Shown here piece by piece: positions 46,581 through 55,811 of a DNA stretch of 64,000 bases. The stretch spans positions 744,001 to 808,000 of the forward strand of contig JAJEKV010000026.1 of assembly GCA_021234155.1 (NCBI GenBank), in the 5' to 3' direction. Below the pieces are notes generated by a model. It was not told where the DNA came from, did no database searches, and saw nothing but the letters and a program-made list of their open reading frames with translations. How positions within the stretch are numbered: the first letter of the stretch is position 1; every line of letters starts with the position of its first letter. Position numbers and translations under genes: made by a program. The stretch is from Isoetes taiwanensis. Taxonomy: Eukaryota > Streptophyta > Lycopodiopsida > Isoetales > Isoetaceae.

Positions 46581-46602
46581 TTTTGGTTCCGTTGCCGGGA
46601 CC
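46581..46602 (+). other. primer-binding site of the LTR element
   Basis: TTTTGGTTCCGTTGCCGGGA follows the LTR end directly. It resembles the PBS of plant gypsy elements that use tRNA-Asp (TGGCGCCGTTGCCGGGGA) with a few differences, so a gypsy affiliation is likely. Confidence 0.6.
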
Positions 46603-46801
46603 TTGGACGTTTCAGCATTGTTTCTTGATCCAATCAAAGTGCAGTTTGGACACAAATTTCAACAAAGTTTCAAATGAATTACAATCTCCATGTTCTATAG
46701 ATCAATAACAATCTCCAGGTTTAGGACAAAAGGTCTCCATGTTATTACAAAAAGAAAACAATTCTCCAGAGTTCAAATCTCTATATTTATACAAGAATTT
46801 A

Positions 46802-46820
46802 GCGCCGGCGTAGCCGGCGC
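46802..46820. repeat. GC-rich hairpin
   Basis: GCGCCGGC-GTA-GCCGGCGC: perfect 8-bp arms and a 3-base loop in otherwise AT-rich internal sequence of the LTR element. Confidence 0.85.
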
Positions 46821-46829
46821 CATATGGTT

Positions 46830-47610
46830 GCTTGGTTTTTCTTTGTCTAATTCCTCGGTTGAACTCTGGTGAAACTGTAGGTTGACTTCACGGTCAGTCT
46901 GTCAAATTGAAAAATATGCGTGTTTGCCTATACTTTCATCAGAACATGTAGAATTATGAAATGAATTTGCCCAAATTCATTTTGTTGTTGGATATGACAT
47001 ATGTTAAATTTAAATGGGCAATATTTGAGAATAACTGAAAGCTTGATCAGTATACAATAATATGGTTTGCAATTTTTCGTTTGAAATTGAGAATATTGAG
47101 TGGCGACATGAAAGATTGCATAATTAGATTGAATAACCGTGCCATGTAACAGTGGGTATACCACTTAAATATCTTGCATGGAATGGAGAAGAATTTGTAT
47201 GTGTCAATTTGCATTGCACAAATTGCCCTTAGTACGATTGAAGCCTCTGTGAGGTGAAGCTGAAAGGCTCATGTAGCCCAAGCTCTTTCTCCATTCAAGA
47301 GGATTCTCCGTGCGAAATATCGAATTAAATTATTTCTATTGTTATGCAAGAGTGGCCAATGAAAGATGAACAAACACACTATGCTATACTATTTAGATAT
47401 GCTACGCCTCTTTATGCTTGATGCTTGCTGTATTGGACCAAATGAGCTCTCTAAAACAGAGCAGATATGCATTGGATATAATGTGAGCTTACTTATTGAA
47501 TATGCACAACAGATGTGGCATACCATGATGCCATGCATGTGTTGCTGGAAAAGGATCGCCACTGGATGGGTAGATGCATGTGATAGAGGTATGTAAACAA
47601 AAAAAAGTCA
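46830..47610. other. internal region of the LTR element, no domain seen
   Basis: AT-rich sequence after the PBS. Short frames only; no gag or protease motif recognised here. Confidence 0.45.
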
Positions 47611-47619
47611 TGCATGCAT

Positions 47620-47930
47620 TGAATATTGAGTAAGGTGGGATATGATGTGTCTCACAGAATGTCTCAAAGGAAATTGAGACGTCGTCTTGGGTTACCTAAG
47701 TACACAAACCATAGTAACTAACACGTTGCATTAGGCATATTTGAAATAATGTCTAATGGGTATAAGCACTTTAGGCATATTTGAAATAATGTGTAATGGG
47801 TATAAGCAGTGACTATGGATATTGAGCAAGGTGAGATCATGATCATGTTATATCTCGTAAAATGTCTTACCTAGCCACACAAATCATAGTAGCTAACATG
47901 TTGCTTTAGGGGTATTTGACGATTAATGCC
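47620..47930. repeat. nested tandem duplications
   Basis: TTAGGCATATTTGAAATAATG occurs at about 47732 and 47772 (40-bp period), and a larger unit (TATTGAGTAAGGTGGGAT ... CCATAGTAACTAACACGTTGC) is repeated with changes from about 47818, period close to 200 bp. Confidence 0.75.
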
Positions 47931-48109
47931 TAGTGGGTATAGAGAGTAATTTAAAATTTGAAGTCTAACTATGAGTGAAAATGTGAGCACCTCATAAGCG
48001 GGTTGCTCACCGGCATAGATTTACAGCATGGATTAGTGAATCTGTTAGCGATTTTTCAGACCGGCTTGGTGGGAATTTAAGCCTTGGGTGGAACCTCCTC
48101 GTTGCCACG

Positions 48110-48230
48110 TAGACAGATCATCTCTGCGCTACTGCTGTAGATCAAAAAAATCTCTCCGCTACTTTTGCTGCAGATCAAATAAATGGGCACAAAAAATCTC
48201 TGCGCTACTTCTGCTGCAGACCATCTGCTG
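48110..48230. repeat. three short repeats of a TCTGCGCTAC unit
   Basis: ATCTCTGCGCTACT-CTGCTG-AGATC-type units occur three times at about 48118, 48148 and 48206. Plain tandem repetition in a non-coding stretch (48.0-49.2 kb). Confidence 0.7.
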
Positions 48231-49251
48231 TTTTCTTCCATAAATTCCTTCCTTAATCCGGCCTCCAAGCCTCTGTTCATTCAAAATGAAGCCAACCTAT
48301 GGAGGTAAATCTGGCCCGTTCTTCACCAGAGCCCAAAAACATAGGGAAAAATCGATCATCAATTCTTAGCTGTGCTTGTTCTTGGAATAAAATGATGGCA
48401 AAACAGGGATTACAGAGAGATCAAAGCTACTTCAGATGTTTTTACATGAAAAAAGATAAAAGGAACATAAGGCATCATAAGGCAGGGTTCTCGCAGTTCG
48501 CTGAAAAGGATCATCCAAGAAATTATCAGAGGACATATGCGATAGCTTGGTCAGCAGCAGAAACGCCTGCAAAGTAGGAGAGCATCACAAATCAGGCTAG
48601 GTTCTGAGCTTAGAAAAACACAAAAACAAAGATTTGTTTGGGTGAAAAAGAAGAAAGATTACTGCCAATTAGGATCGAAACATGCCATGCCTATATGTTG
48701 CCGAAAAGGCCATTTAAATATTCTGGATTTTTCGTATGATTGTTTACTCAGCTCGGCAACTTAAACAGAGCCTTAGCGGTTTGAAAGAAGAAAAGCTATA
48801 CTCAAGCTCGCCGGATTTGCTGCAACGAAGGTATGGCGGTCAAAAATTCTGGGGTTCTTCTGAAATTTATAAAATTGAATGCATGGCCCTGATATAATGC
48901 CAGAATTGTATCTCTGATGGATTTGAACTGGAATAGCACAGAAAAGTTGCTATTTTTGCCTAATTTTGCTGGATTGGAGGCCGGATTTGAAGGCAAAGGC
49001 TGATGTTTGCATACTTTGGAACAAACAGATGACGATAGGAAGGATGTGCTTCGATTTTTTCCATGCTCTGTTTCGCCAGAATTGGGGGCTCTGCTAAATC
49101 TGCCCAGTCTTTGCTCCTTTTACTGCATTTCTTTGTGCGGATCTGCAGTTACCTGCATTCTTTATCATAAGCGACGGAATGCCTTTGGGAAAAAAAAACC
49201 AAAGCTCAAAAAGCACTTTAGAAACGAAAGATTCTCCCAGGTATATGAAGA

Positions 49252-49354
49252 GGAGGTTAACCCTCCCCTCAAGGGGATTATGGCAAATAACCCTCGAGGC
49301 CGGGAGGCCGAGAGGGTTGTTGCCATAATCCCCGAGAGGGGAGGGTTGACCTCC
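49252..49354. repeat. 103-bp hairpin
   Basis: The left arm starts GGAGGTTAACCCTCCCCTCA and the right arm ends GGGGAGGGTTGACCTCC. About 42 bp pair with few mismatches around a GAGGCCGGGAGGCCGA loop. It could be a foldback element or the stem of a small-RNA precursor. Confidence 0.8.
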
Positions 49355-49359
49355 CTTAA

Positions 49360-50200
49360 ACCGAGGTCCGAGCAAGTTCTTAAGAAAGCTTGTTCTGCCC
49401 TGTTACCAATTTGTTGTTTCTGCCAATTCCTTTGTATATGGCTTTTTTTTTACTTCCAAAATGCTGCACTGAATGGATCACCATCTCTGGAGCTATGGAG
49501 TTGCAACAGCGTTACTCCCAGGTGGGTTTATACTCCTTAGCATCCTGTTTGGGTTCAAGCCTGTGGTCCGAGTTTCTTCTGAAACGAAATGAAGAAGATG
49601 ATTTTGGAAGGATATGAAGCGGTCGCAAAAAAAAAAAGCGCTCCAGATCTACAAAATCAAACAACTGGAGCTCCCTTTGCTGGGCTTTTGCATTTCTGCA
49701 TCATAATCTGCCTTGCATTCTTTTTCCAACCACATCCGACCTCTGCATCTTATTCTACTCCGATTCCATAGCCATAACCATAGCATTTTTGGGCATGGCT
49801 TTGATCCCTGATTGAACAGCCCTTTCTTTGCCGATTTTTTTCACAGGCCTTGCAGAGCAAAAGGCCCATTCTATTCTGGAAAAACATGGTTCAAAACAGG
49901 GCACTAATGCAGCAACAGCTATGCCGGAACAGATATGCCGGAACAGAGCTTGAAACAGAGCTATGCCAGAATCTGCGACAGTACTTATTGTTGAAAAGAA
50001 TATTCGTGAGATTATCAAGATAATCACTGGAATATTCTTTAAAAGCGAATATTCTGATGATTATGGAAAATAACCTTACGTTGATCCAACGGTCGGCAAC
50101 GGTCGGATTGATAGAACTTGCAAGGACCGCGGTTTAAGTGCTAGGTAACCGGCCGGATCTCGGGGTTTCCGGCCGGTAAACCGGCAGGCGGCGCCGCCCA
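49360..50200. other. gene-free stretch
   Basis: Short frames without domains. AGCTATGCC/GGAACAGATATGCCGGAACAG small repeats near 49918-49945 and GGCCGG-rich words near 50150-50170. No gene seen. Confidence 0.45.
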
Positions 50201-50204
50201 GCGT

Positions 50205-50994
50205 GAACCGCCGCTTGGGCAAAATTCCGTTCTTGGAATTCTTGCAAGCAGGGCCGATTTTGGCCTTCAATCTCGGCGGCTATGGCCTGGAACGGGATTT
50301 TAAGGAAGGTCTTGGCCCTTCACTCTCTGCGGCTATGGTCTGGAATGTGATTTTAAAGGTGGTCCGCTATGACACGGCTATACCTCGGATATGGAACGAA
50401 CAAGATATTTTAAGGAAGAACAAGAGCAATGCAAGATCCGCTAGCATAAACTCACGGAGGATCTTGCTTAAAAAGGCGCCACTTTGAGGGCAACATAACC
50501 TCTCGGCCGGATCAAGGTATTTTGCAGAGTTGTTCTTGAATCTGCGCGAGCGTGGTATCCGCGATGGAGATGTTCTTGAAATTATGAATGTCGCTCCAAT
50601 GTCCAAGTCGCTCAATGTCCGCCGACGAAGCTATGACGAGCCGGGCTATGAGGAAGCTATATGGCGTAACCGGCTCCCATCCGAGGCTATGGCGAACCGG
50701 AAGCTATGGGGCGAACGAAGGTATGGCGGCTATGGCTATGGCTTTAAACCGGCTCCCATCCGAGGCTATGGCGAACCTGGCTATGGCGGCTATGGCTTTG
50801 GCTTAAACCGAAGCTCCCATCCGAAGCTCAGGAAGTTTTGAGACGCTGGAGCTCTGGCGCTTCGCCGCCGCCGATCTTTATAAAGGGAAATTATGGCGGT
50901 GCTCCAAGCGGCGCCACCAGCACCCGAAAACCCAAAAATTACCACAATAAACATTTAGGGAATATTCCAGGAATTTTGCCCAAACGGCGGTTTA
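50205..50994. mobile_element. element bounded by a 24-bp inverted repeat (candidate)
   Basis: The left segment GAACCGCCGCTTGGGCAAAA (from about 50205) recurs inverted as TTTTGCCCAAACGGCGGTTT (ending about 50994), 22 of 24 positions matching when extended by AATTCC. The ends enclose about 790 bp with repeated CGGCTATGGC words. No target-site duplication identified. Confidence 0.4.
50530..50841 (+). CDS. Gly/Tyr-rich 103-residue ORF
   Basis: An open frame inside the inverted-repeat-bounded segment. After MFLNLRERGIRDGDVLEIMN it becomes repetitive: RYGGYGYGFKPAPIRGYGE and GYGGYGFGLN. The Gly/Tyr bias comes from tandem CGGCTATGG units in the DNA, so it may be only repeat translation. No known domain and no evidence of expression. 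Confidence 0.2.
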   Translation: MFLNLRERGIRDGDVLEIMNVAPMSKSLNVRRRSYDEPGYEEAIWRNRLPSEAMANRKLWGERRYGGYGYGFKPAPIRGYGEPGYGGYGFGLNRSSHPKLRKF

Positions 50995-50999
50995 CGAAC

Positions 51000-52050
51000 T
51001 TGATCAACGGTACTGCCCTGATAAACAGAAGTAAGATTGAACTGCTGGCAGGCAAACTTGTGCAGAAGGAAACGAAACGGAAGGCTTTGGGAGGGACATA
51101 TAGAATAGAAGGCAAGAGGCATAAGCCGGACAGGCGTCACATCACCGGAAAACCTTGCCAGAAAATGATGATAATTCCAAAAATATTTCCGGTTCACATA
51201 ATTTTATATTTAGTCAGATAAACGCAAATGGTTTCCAGAACAAACATTATATATTGCATAAATCTAAAAATCTGTAAAGCACATTCTTGTGCATAAGAAA
51301 GAGAGGAAAGGAATTACGCTCTTGCATATTTGTCCAAAACATTTGTTACAAAACAATTCTGGATTCCAAGAATGAATCGCACAGATCATATTGAACAAAG
51401 TTTCTTCTTCAACTGTTGTAGGGACCCAACATGCTGGAGTTCCTAAAATTTATACGAAACAAAGCACAAGAAATTTATCAGAAAGAAAGCTACAGAGTGT
51501 AGCGGTAATACTGACCTTGTTTGACAGTACGTGTCATTATCCTGAAAGCTCTACAAACAACACCATAGCCAAACCCTCATTTCCTTCTTTTACCTCTTGT
51601 CTGCCATATCCAAAAAGCCGCCAGATCTATCCTCTGTTTGCCTCAAACCTATATTTGCAGAAGATGAACACAGAAAGGATGCCGGATTTCTGCCATGCCC
51701 TAACTGCCCGGCTGCGCACAGGAAGGCCATGTTCTAATCCCGGCCGCCGCCTGGAAAAGAAAAAAAAAAAGAAATGAAAAAACAAAAAGTTATGAAGAAT
51801 GATCGAATGCAAAGGTTATAGAAAAATTAAAATCCTTTTAACTCATAACGGACATGGCATGTTGGATAAGTTGTTGGTTCTTTAACCATAAATCTTGGGT
51901 TTGAGTCCTTCTAAGCACACAATGTGTTGTTACGAAGATGTTATTTATTTGCTTATATATTGAAGGATTGATTTGCATTGATTTTGAGATGTACGAGCTA
52001 GATTTTTCGTCTTGCATTTCAAATTACTTCAAAACAAACATAATTTGAAA
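51000..52050. other. gene-free stretch with a tRNA-like box pair
   Basis: At about 51855-51912 TTGGATAAGTTGTTGG is followed by GGGTTTGAGTCC. This loosely resembles RNA polymerase III boxes A and B and hints at a SINE relic. Nothing else recognised. Confidence 0.3.
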
Positions 52051-52057
52051 ACATTCC

Positions 52058-52595
52058 ATGTTCAAAGAAGAATTGTCATATAGAGAATGTAGAAAAATAT
52101 TGGATACAATGAAAATTGAGGAAGGAGAACATCCTCGAGAGTTTGCTTTGAGAATTCAAGATATAGTTGCAGAAATGCAACCAGACTGCATGAAGAAGAT
52201 ATAATTGAATGGTATATTAATGGATTTCCATTTGAAGTATGCCAAAGGTTACAAATAGAAAATCCTACATTAGACCAAGCAGTCAGAGAGCTGTTATGGT
52301 TAAAAGAGTTCCAGGTGCTAGGATGCATGAAGAACTAGAACTAGAGAGCTCTGTGCATAGTAAGGCACAAGAGATGAACGAAATGGAGGAATATAGACTT
52401 GAGGAAAGTTGTGATAAGAAACATAGTACATGTGACTATGTAAATTCATGTGGAAGCGGCAAATCTATGAGCAATGAGGTTGATCCATACAAAATAGGAA
52501 ATGCTGAAATGATTCTTGATGAAGTCGGAAGGACAAAAGGAAAGTTGGAGAAGCATCTGGATCTGCTAACCCAGAAGCCTAAGATCAGACTTTAG
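52058..52595 (+). pseudogene. gag-like remnant of the LTR element
   Basis: The ATG at 52058 opens MFKEELSYRECRKILDTMK, then EGEHPREFALRIQDIVAEMQ, and stops near 52202. A frame change gives HEEDIIEWYINGFPFEVCQ and NPTLDQAVREL, which is the retrotransposon gag pattern (a short helical capsid segment with a hydrophobic GFP/GL turn). A further frame (to 52595) is acidic and Lys/Glu-rich without zinc knuckles. Two frameshifts are visible. It lies between the PBS and PPT of the 46.3-54.1 kb element, as gag should. Confidence 0.5.
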
Positions 52596-52820
52596 ACAAA
52601 ACTATTCTAGATCTTTTCAGTTTTAAGTCTTATATGATCCTGAAGTATAATTTGAGTTTAGATTGATCTCAATTTTTAAAATGCTAGATCAAAGGGTTAA
52701 TCACTTCCAAGGATAAAAAAAGTTGACATTTTTGTACTCATATATACATGTGTACTTCTATGTATAATCTATTAATATAAATATAGCCTTCAATCAAAAA
52801 AAAAGATTCTTGATGATTTT

Positions 52821-53489
52821 ATGAAAACCCAGGAGCTTCAAAATGGCAATATAAATGAAGTAGAATTCTTCAAAGTGGAAACTGAGGAGATATTTGATTG
52901 CTATGATATCAAATATATGTTTGATCGCCCATTGTATGAAAACAAGAAGGTGAACGATAAAATTGAGGAAGAAAATGTCAATATCGATTCAAATAAGGTG
53001 GAAATTTGGATTGAGAAAGAAACTTGCACTCAAGCAATTGAAAGGCATGTTACAGGTGATGAAAATTTGGCAACACATAGTGCTACCTATGATATTGTGA
53101 AAATAGCTCCAATCCTTAAAGAATTCCAAAGAGAAAATCTTATGGGCAAATGGGGAAGCGTGCCCATCATCAATAGATTATTTTGTGAAAAAGTGGTCTC
53201 CAAAGTTAATGCCGCTACAGGATCTCATATTGAAGAACTCCGAATCACAGAGAATGCAAACAAGTATGACATGGAGAATGTTAAAGATATGATTTATCTT
53301 GAGCAATCCAAGTTCAAGGCAAATCCATTCATATGGACAAATTGTTATGAACAGGGCCATATAGACCAACAAGGAAACTTTATAGATGATTTCTTGACAA
53401 AGAAAAATATGCTTATTCATTATGGCACCTTGCTTCAACAAGAACCAAAACCCAAAGTAAAAAATCAAACATTCCATTGGGAAGAGTGA
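52821..53489 (+). CDS. unrecognised 222-residue ORF at the 3' end of the LTR element
   Basis: An intact frame that ends 22 bp before the polypurine tract. It is acidic and hydrophilic (MKTQELQNGNINEVEFFKVE, FDCYDIKYMFDRPLYENKK, KETCTQAIERHVTGDENLA), with no reverse transcriptase, integrase or RNase H motif and no membrane segment. Extra ORFs between pol and the 3' LTR occur in some plant gypsy elements; here no pol is present at all between the LTRs. The frame is uninterrupted although the gag-like part is broken. I cannot assign a function. Confidence 0.5.
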   Translation: MKTQELQNGNINEVEFFKVETEEIFDCYDIKYMFDRPLYENKKVNDKIEEENVNIDSNKVEIWIEKETCTQAIERHVTGDENLATHSATYDIVKIAPILKEFQRENLMGKWGSVPIINRLFCEKVVSKVNAATGSHIEELRITENANKYDMENVKDMIYLEQSKFKANPFIWTNCYEQGHIDQQGNFIDDFLTKKNMLIHYGTLLQQEPKPKVKNQTFHWEE

Positions 53490-53510
53490 TGAGAACCCAG
53501 GTTCTCATCA

Positions 53511-53527
53511 AACGTTTGGGGGAAATA
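53511..53527 (+). other. polypurine tract of the LTR element
   Basis: GTTTGGGGGAAATA immediately precedes the TG that opens the 3' LTR. Purine-rich priming site for plus-strand synthesis. Confidence 0.75.
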
Positions 53528-54087
53528 TGTTAGGGGTTTTCCACCCTTTGAATGCATTAGCACTATGGCTATTAAATTTGAAGACACTATCATTACTGGC
53601 ATGGGTCCACATCATCAAATGTTATTCATATTCCTACTGGTCCATGTCAGTGATCCTCCCACATCTTTGCCATGTCATTGATCCATGGGAAAAGGCACAA
53701 AGAAGAAACACAAAAACTACCCTTGGTCCATGTCATGTGCCACATCACTGCCATGTCATTGCCACCTAGGCCATTCTTGTTTATAAATAGGCATTTTATA
53801 TGACTAAAGGGGGATCATGTATGGAGTGAGAGAGAGATCATTAGTGAAGAGCATGATCATGTGGGTGTTCTTGTTGTATCTTATCTTATCAATTTCAATA
53901 AAGGAGTGCAGTTTGAGTATCTTTTGTGATGTTCTTGTAATGTAAGTGTGGATGTAAGTGTGCTTTTGATTATCTTAATTCTGGGTGAGAGGCAGAGTTA
54001 AGTGTCTTAGTTCGTGTACTGATGAAGGCCTTCGGGCCAAGTCCAAGGTCTTGAATTCTGTCTTGAAAGGGAGATTTTCCCTTAACA
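53528..54087 (+). mobile_element. 3' LTR, complete, 560 bp
   Basis: Starts TGTTAGGGG and ends CCCTTAACA, giving near-perfect inverted ends. It carries a TATAAATA box at 53782-53789, about 250 bp from the left end. Over its right 300 bp it is nearly identical to 46280-46580, so the element is relatively young. Confidence 0.9.
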
Positions 54088-54167
54088 CCTTTGCCTGGTA
54101 CTGGTTCCCCGCCGATGTAGAGGGAGCTTGCCTGGGTTGATACGGTCCTGTCCCATTGCTTTCCTTT

Positions 54168-54700
54168 CTATACTGGCTGTTTCTGCCGTGGAGTTACTGG
54201 GGCTTCTTCCAAGCTCAATGCCTTATCCTCGGCCTCCTCAACTGTCTTCGAATTAATGGCCCGTACTAACCTCTTGATGTCGCTATTCAAGTCTTCAATG
54301 TAGCCATACACTGCTTGCCTTTCCATGATCCTCGGAATGTTTAGCCTCATGAATTCTTCTATGTATTTAGCCACTGATAAATTCCCTTGGTCCAACCTAT
54401 AGAACTGCTGAATTTATCTACTCGTGTGCGACCTTGGGACGTAATGCTTGCGAAAAGCCTTATTGAAGGTTTTGAATCTGCAATTATTTCTTCTTAACTT
54501 ATTTGACTTGGCATAACCCTTCCACCCAATTCGGGCTGGCCCAATCAGATTTGCTGTTGCCACCTTCCCTATATTGTCCTTGTCCTTCATTCCATATGAA
54601 TTCCCAAATTCTTCCATTTCATTCAACCAAGCTTCTGCTTCCATTCCTGACCTGTCTTTGCCGCCCAATTTTCTTGTTTTCTATACGTTGCTCATTGCAC
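54168..54700 (-). pseudogene. gypsy gag fragment, one nonsense mutation
   Basis: On the minus strand from 54668: GMEAEAWLNEMEEFGNSY, ATANLIGPARIGWKGY and FKTFNKAFRKHYVPRSHTSR, a TAA at about 54414, then in the same frame IQQFYRLDQGNLSVAKYIEE and FMRLNIPRIMERQAVYGYIE. This is the Retrotrans_gag domain of Ty3/gypsy capsid proteins. No protease or zinc knuckle remains. It begins about 80 bp beyond the 3' LTR and points towards it, so one element was probably inserted into or next to the other. Confidence 0.8.
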
Positions 54701-54839
54701 TGATTCCATTTCTGTGTTTCTTGCCAAGCTGAAATTGTCACAGGAAATTTATAGTGCTTTGAAGGAGAAAGGTGGAGTCTGTGGACACGTGAAAGTAAAT
54801 GTACCCATCGATATGTTTATTGCGTTGTTTAATAATGTC
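54676..54839 (+). CDS. unrecognised ORF A (partial)
   Basis: An open frame without a clear start that reads YVAHCTDSISVFLAKLKLSQ, then KGGVCGHVKVNVPIDMFIAL and ends NNVENVKKT at a TAA 25 bp before the next ORF. Mixed helical/strand composition, no known motif. It begins where the gypsy gag fragment ends, so its 5' part may have been lost. It is the first of the ORF series running to 59.8 kb. Confidence 0.3.
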
Positions 54840-54863
54840 GAGAATGTCAAGAAGACATAAAAA

Positions 54864-55262
54864 ATGTTTACTGTAAATGATTGTCAGTTGTTTCTGGATG
54901 ACATTTTATGTGATGAATGGTCATCCCGTCTGCATGAAGGAGTTGAGAAGGTAGATTGCAGGATAAAGAAAGAAAGCGTTCGAATCAGGTATTGTATTCG
55001 AAAGCAAACAGTTTACATTACCTTCAAATACAGAAGATGGAGCGAAGTAAAAGAAGGGAGCAGATGGACGTGGGTTCCGGTGGAACAAGACGATGCTGAT
55101 GGTACCCATTCTGCGGTCATTGACATTTCTATCTTTAAAAGTGGTCAATTGTTTAAAACCTTAAAAGTCGAAGAAGCATGGTCTTTATTTGATGTAAGAA
55201 TTATTTTGGAATCAGAATGTGACTTAAACTTCTTCCATTTTTTGGTGGATGGTGTCAAGTAG
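54864..55262 (+). CDS. unrecognised ORF B, 132 residues
   Basis: An intact frame starting MFTVNDCQLFLDDILCDEW, with a beta-rich middle (SVRIRYCIRKQTVYITFKYR, SRWTWVPVEQDD) and a C-terminal FKTLKVEEAWSLFDVR ... LNFFHFLVDGVK. It has no signal peptide, membrane segment or motif I know. The start lies 25 bp after the stop of ORF A. Its downstream spacer holds palindromes and a perfect tRNA-like T arm (55363-55379). Confidence 0.4.
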   Translation: MFTVNDCQLFLDDILCDEWSSRLHEGVEKVDCRIKKESVRIRYCIRKQTVYITFKYRRWSEVKEGSRWTWVPVEQDDADGTHSAVIDISIFKSGQLFKTLKVEEAWSLFDVRIILESECDLNFFHFLVDGVK

Positions 55263-55414
55263 GAAAACGTAGGGAAGAGTTGTATACAACAAAGCTCTGT
55301 ATGCCTCCTGTTGTACTTTCCTTAAGTGAAAACAGTTAAACAAATAAATAACAATGGTGTTACTGGGTTCAAATCCCAGTGTTGTTTGCCAATAACTTAT
55401 ATCCTTTTGCAAAG

Positions 55415-55494
55415 TCAGCACCGTGGCCACCGTGCGAAACATGTGGAGTTTGTGTAGTCATGTTGTGTAGTTTCGCACCTTGGCCATGTTGCGA
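55415..55494. repeat. palindrome array 1 (two units)
   Basis: Palindromic units at 55415-55437 (TCAGCACCGTGGCCACCGTGCGA region) and 55473-55494 (TCGCACCTTGGCCATGTTGCGA region), 58 bp apart start to start. The spacer of about 35 bp is unrelated to other spacers. Confidence 0.85.
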
Positions 55495-55621
55495 CTACCA
55501 TATGCAGAAAGAAGAAGAGTAGGTCATAATTACAATGGTAGCCTTGTATTTTGTTAACAATGGTAGCCTTGTAGTATGTTTTTTAGTTAACTTAATTTTG
55601 GCCTTTTTTTTCGGCAAAATA

Positions 55622-55751
55622 TCGCACCGTGGCCACGGTGCGAAGAACGTATTGTTGCCTTTGGCGTTTATGTTTGTTTCGCACCATGGCCACCGTGCGA
55701 CATATTCCTCATCAGGACACTTACATTTTAGTTTCGCGCTGTGAGCTCGCA
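55622..55751. repeat. palindrome array 2 (two units plus a decayed third)
   Basis: 55622-55643 is a perfect 22-bp palindrome (TCGCACCGTGG and its exact reverse complement). 55679-55700 is a second unit with one arm mismatch pair, 57 bp on. A decayed unit (TCGCGCTGTGAGCTCGCA) follows at about 55734. Confidence 0.9.
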
Positions 55752-55811
55752 GGCATTTACATATAGGCGATCAGGTTTTTATTGCACTAAAGGAGGCGCT
55801 ACAATTCCGCA

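Noticed and set aside
55360-55392. tRNA gene suggested by a perfect T arm (CTGGG-TTCAAAT-CCCAG)
   Set aside because: No acceptor, D or anticodon arms can be placed at the right distances upstream; only the T-arm-like hairpin is present.
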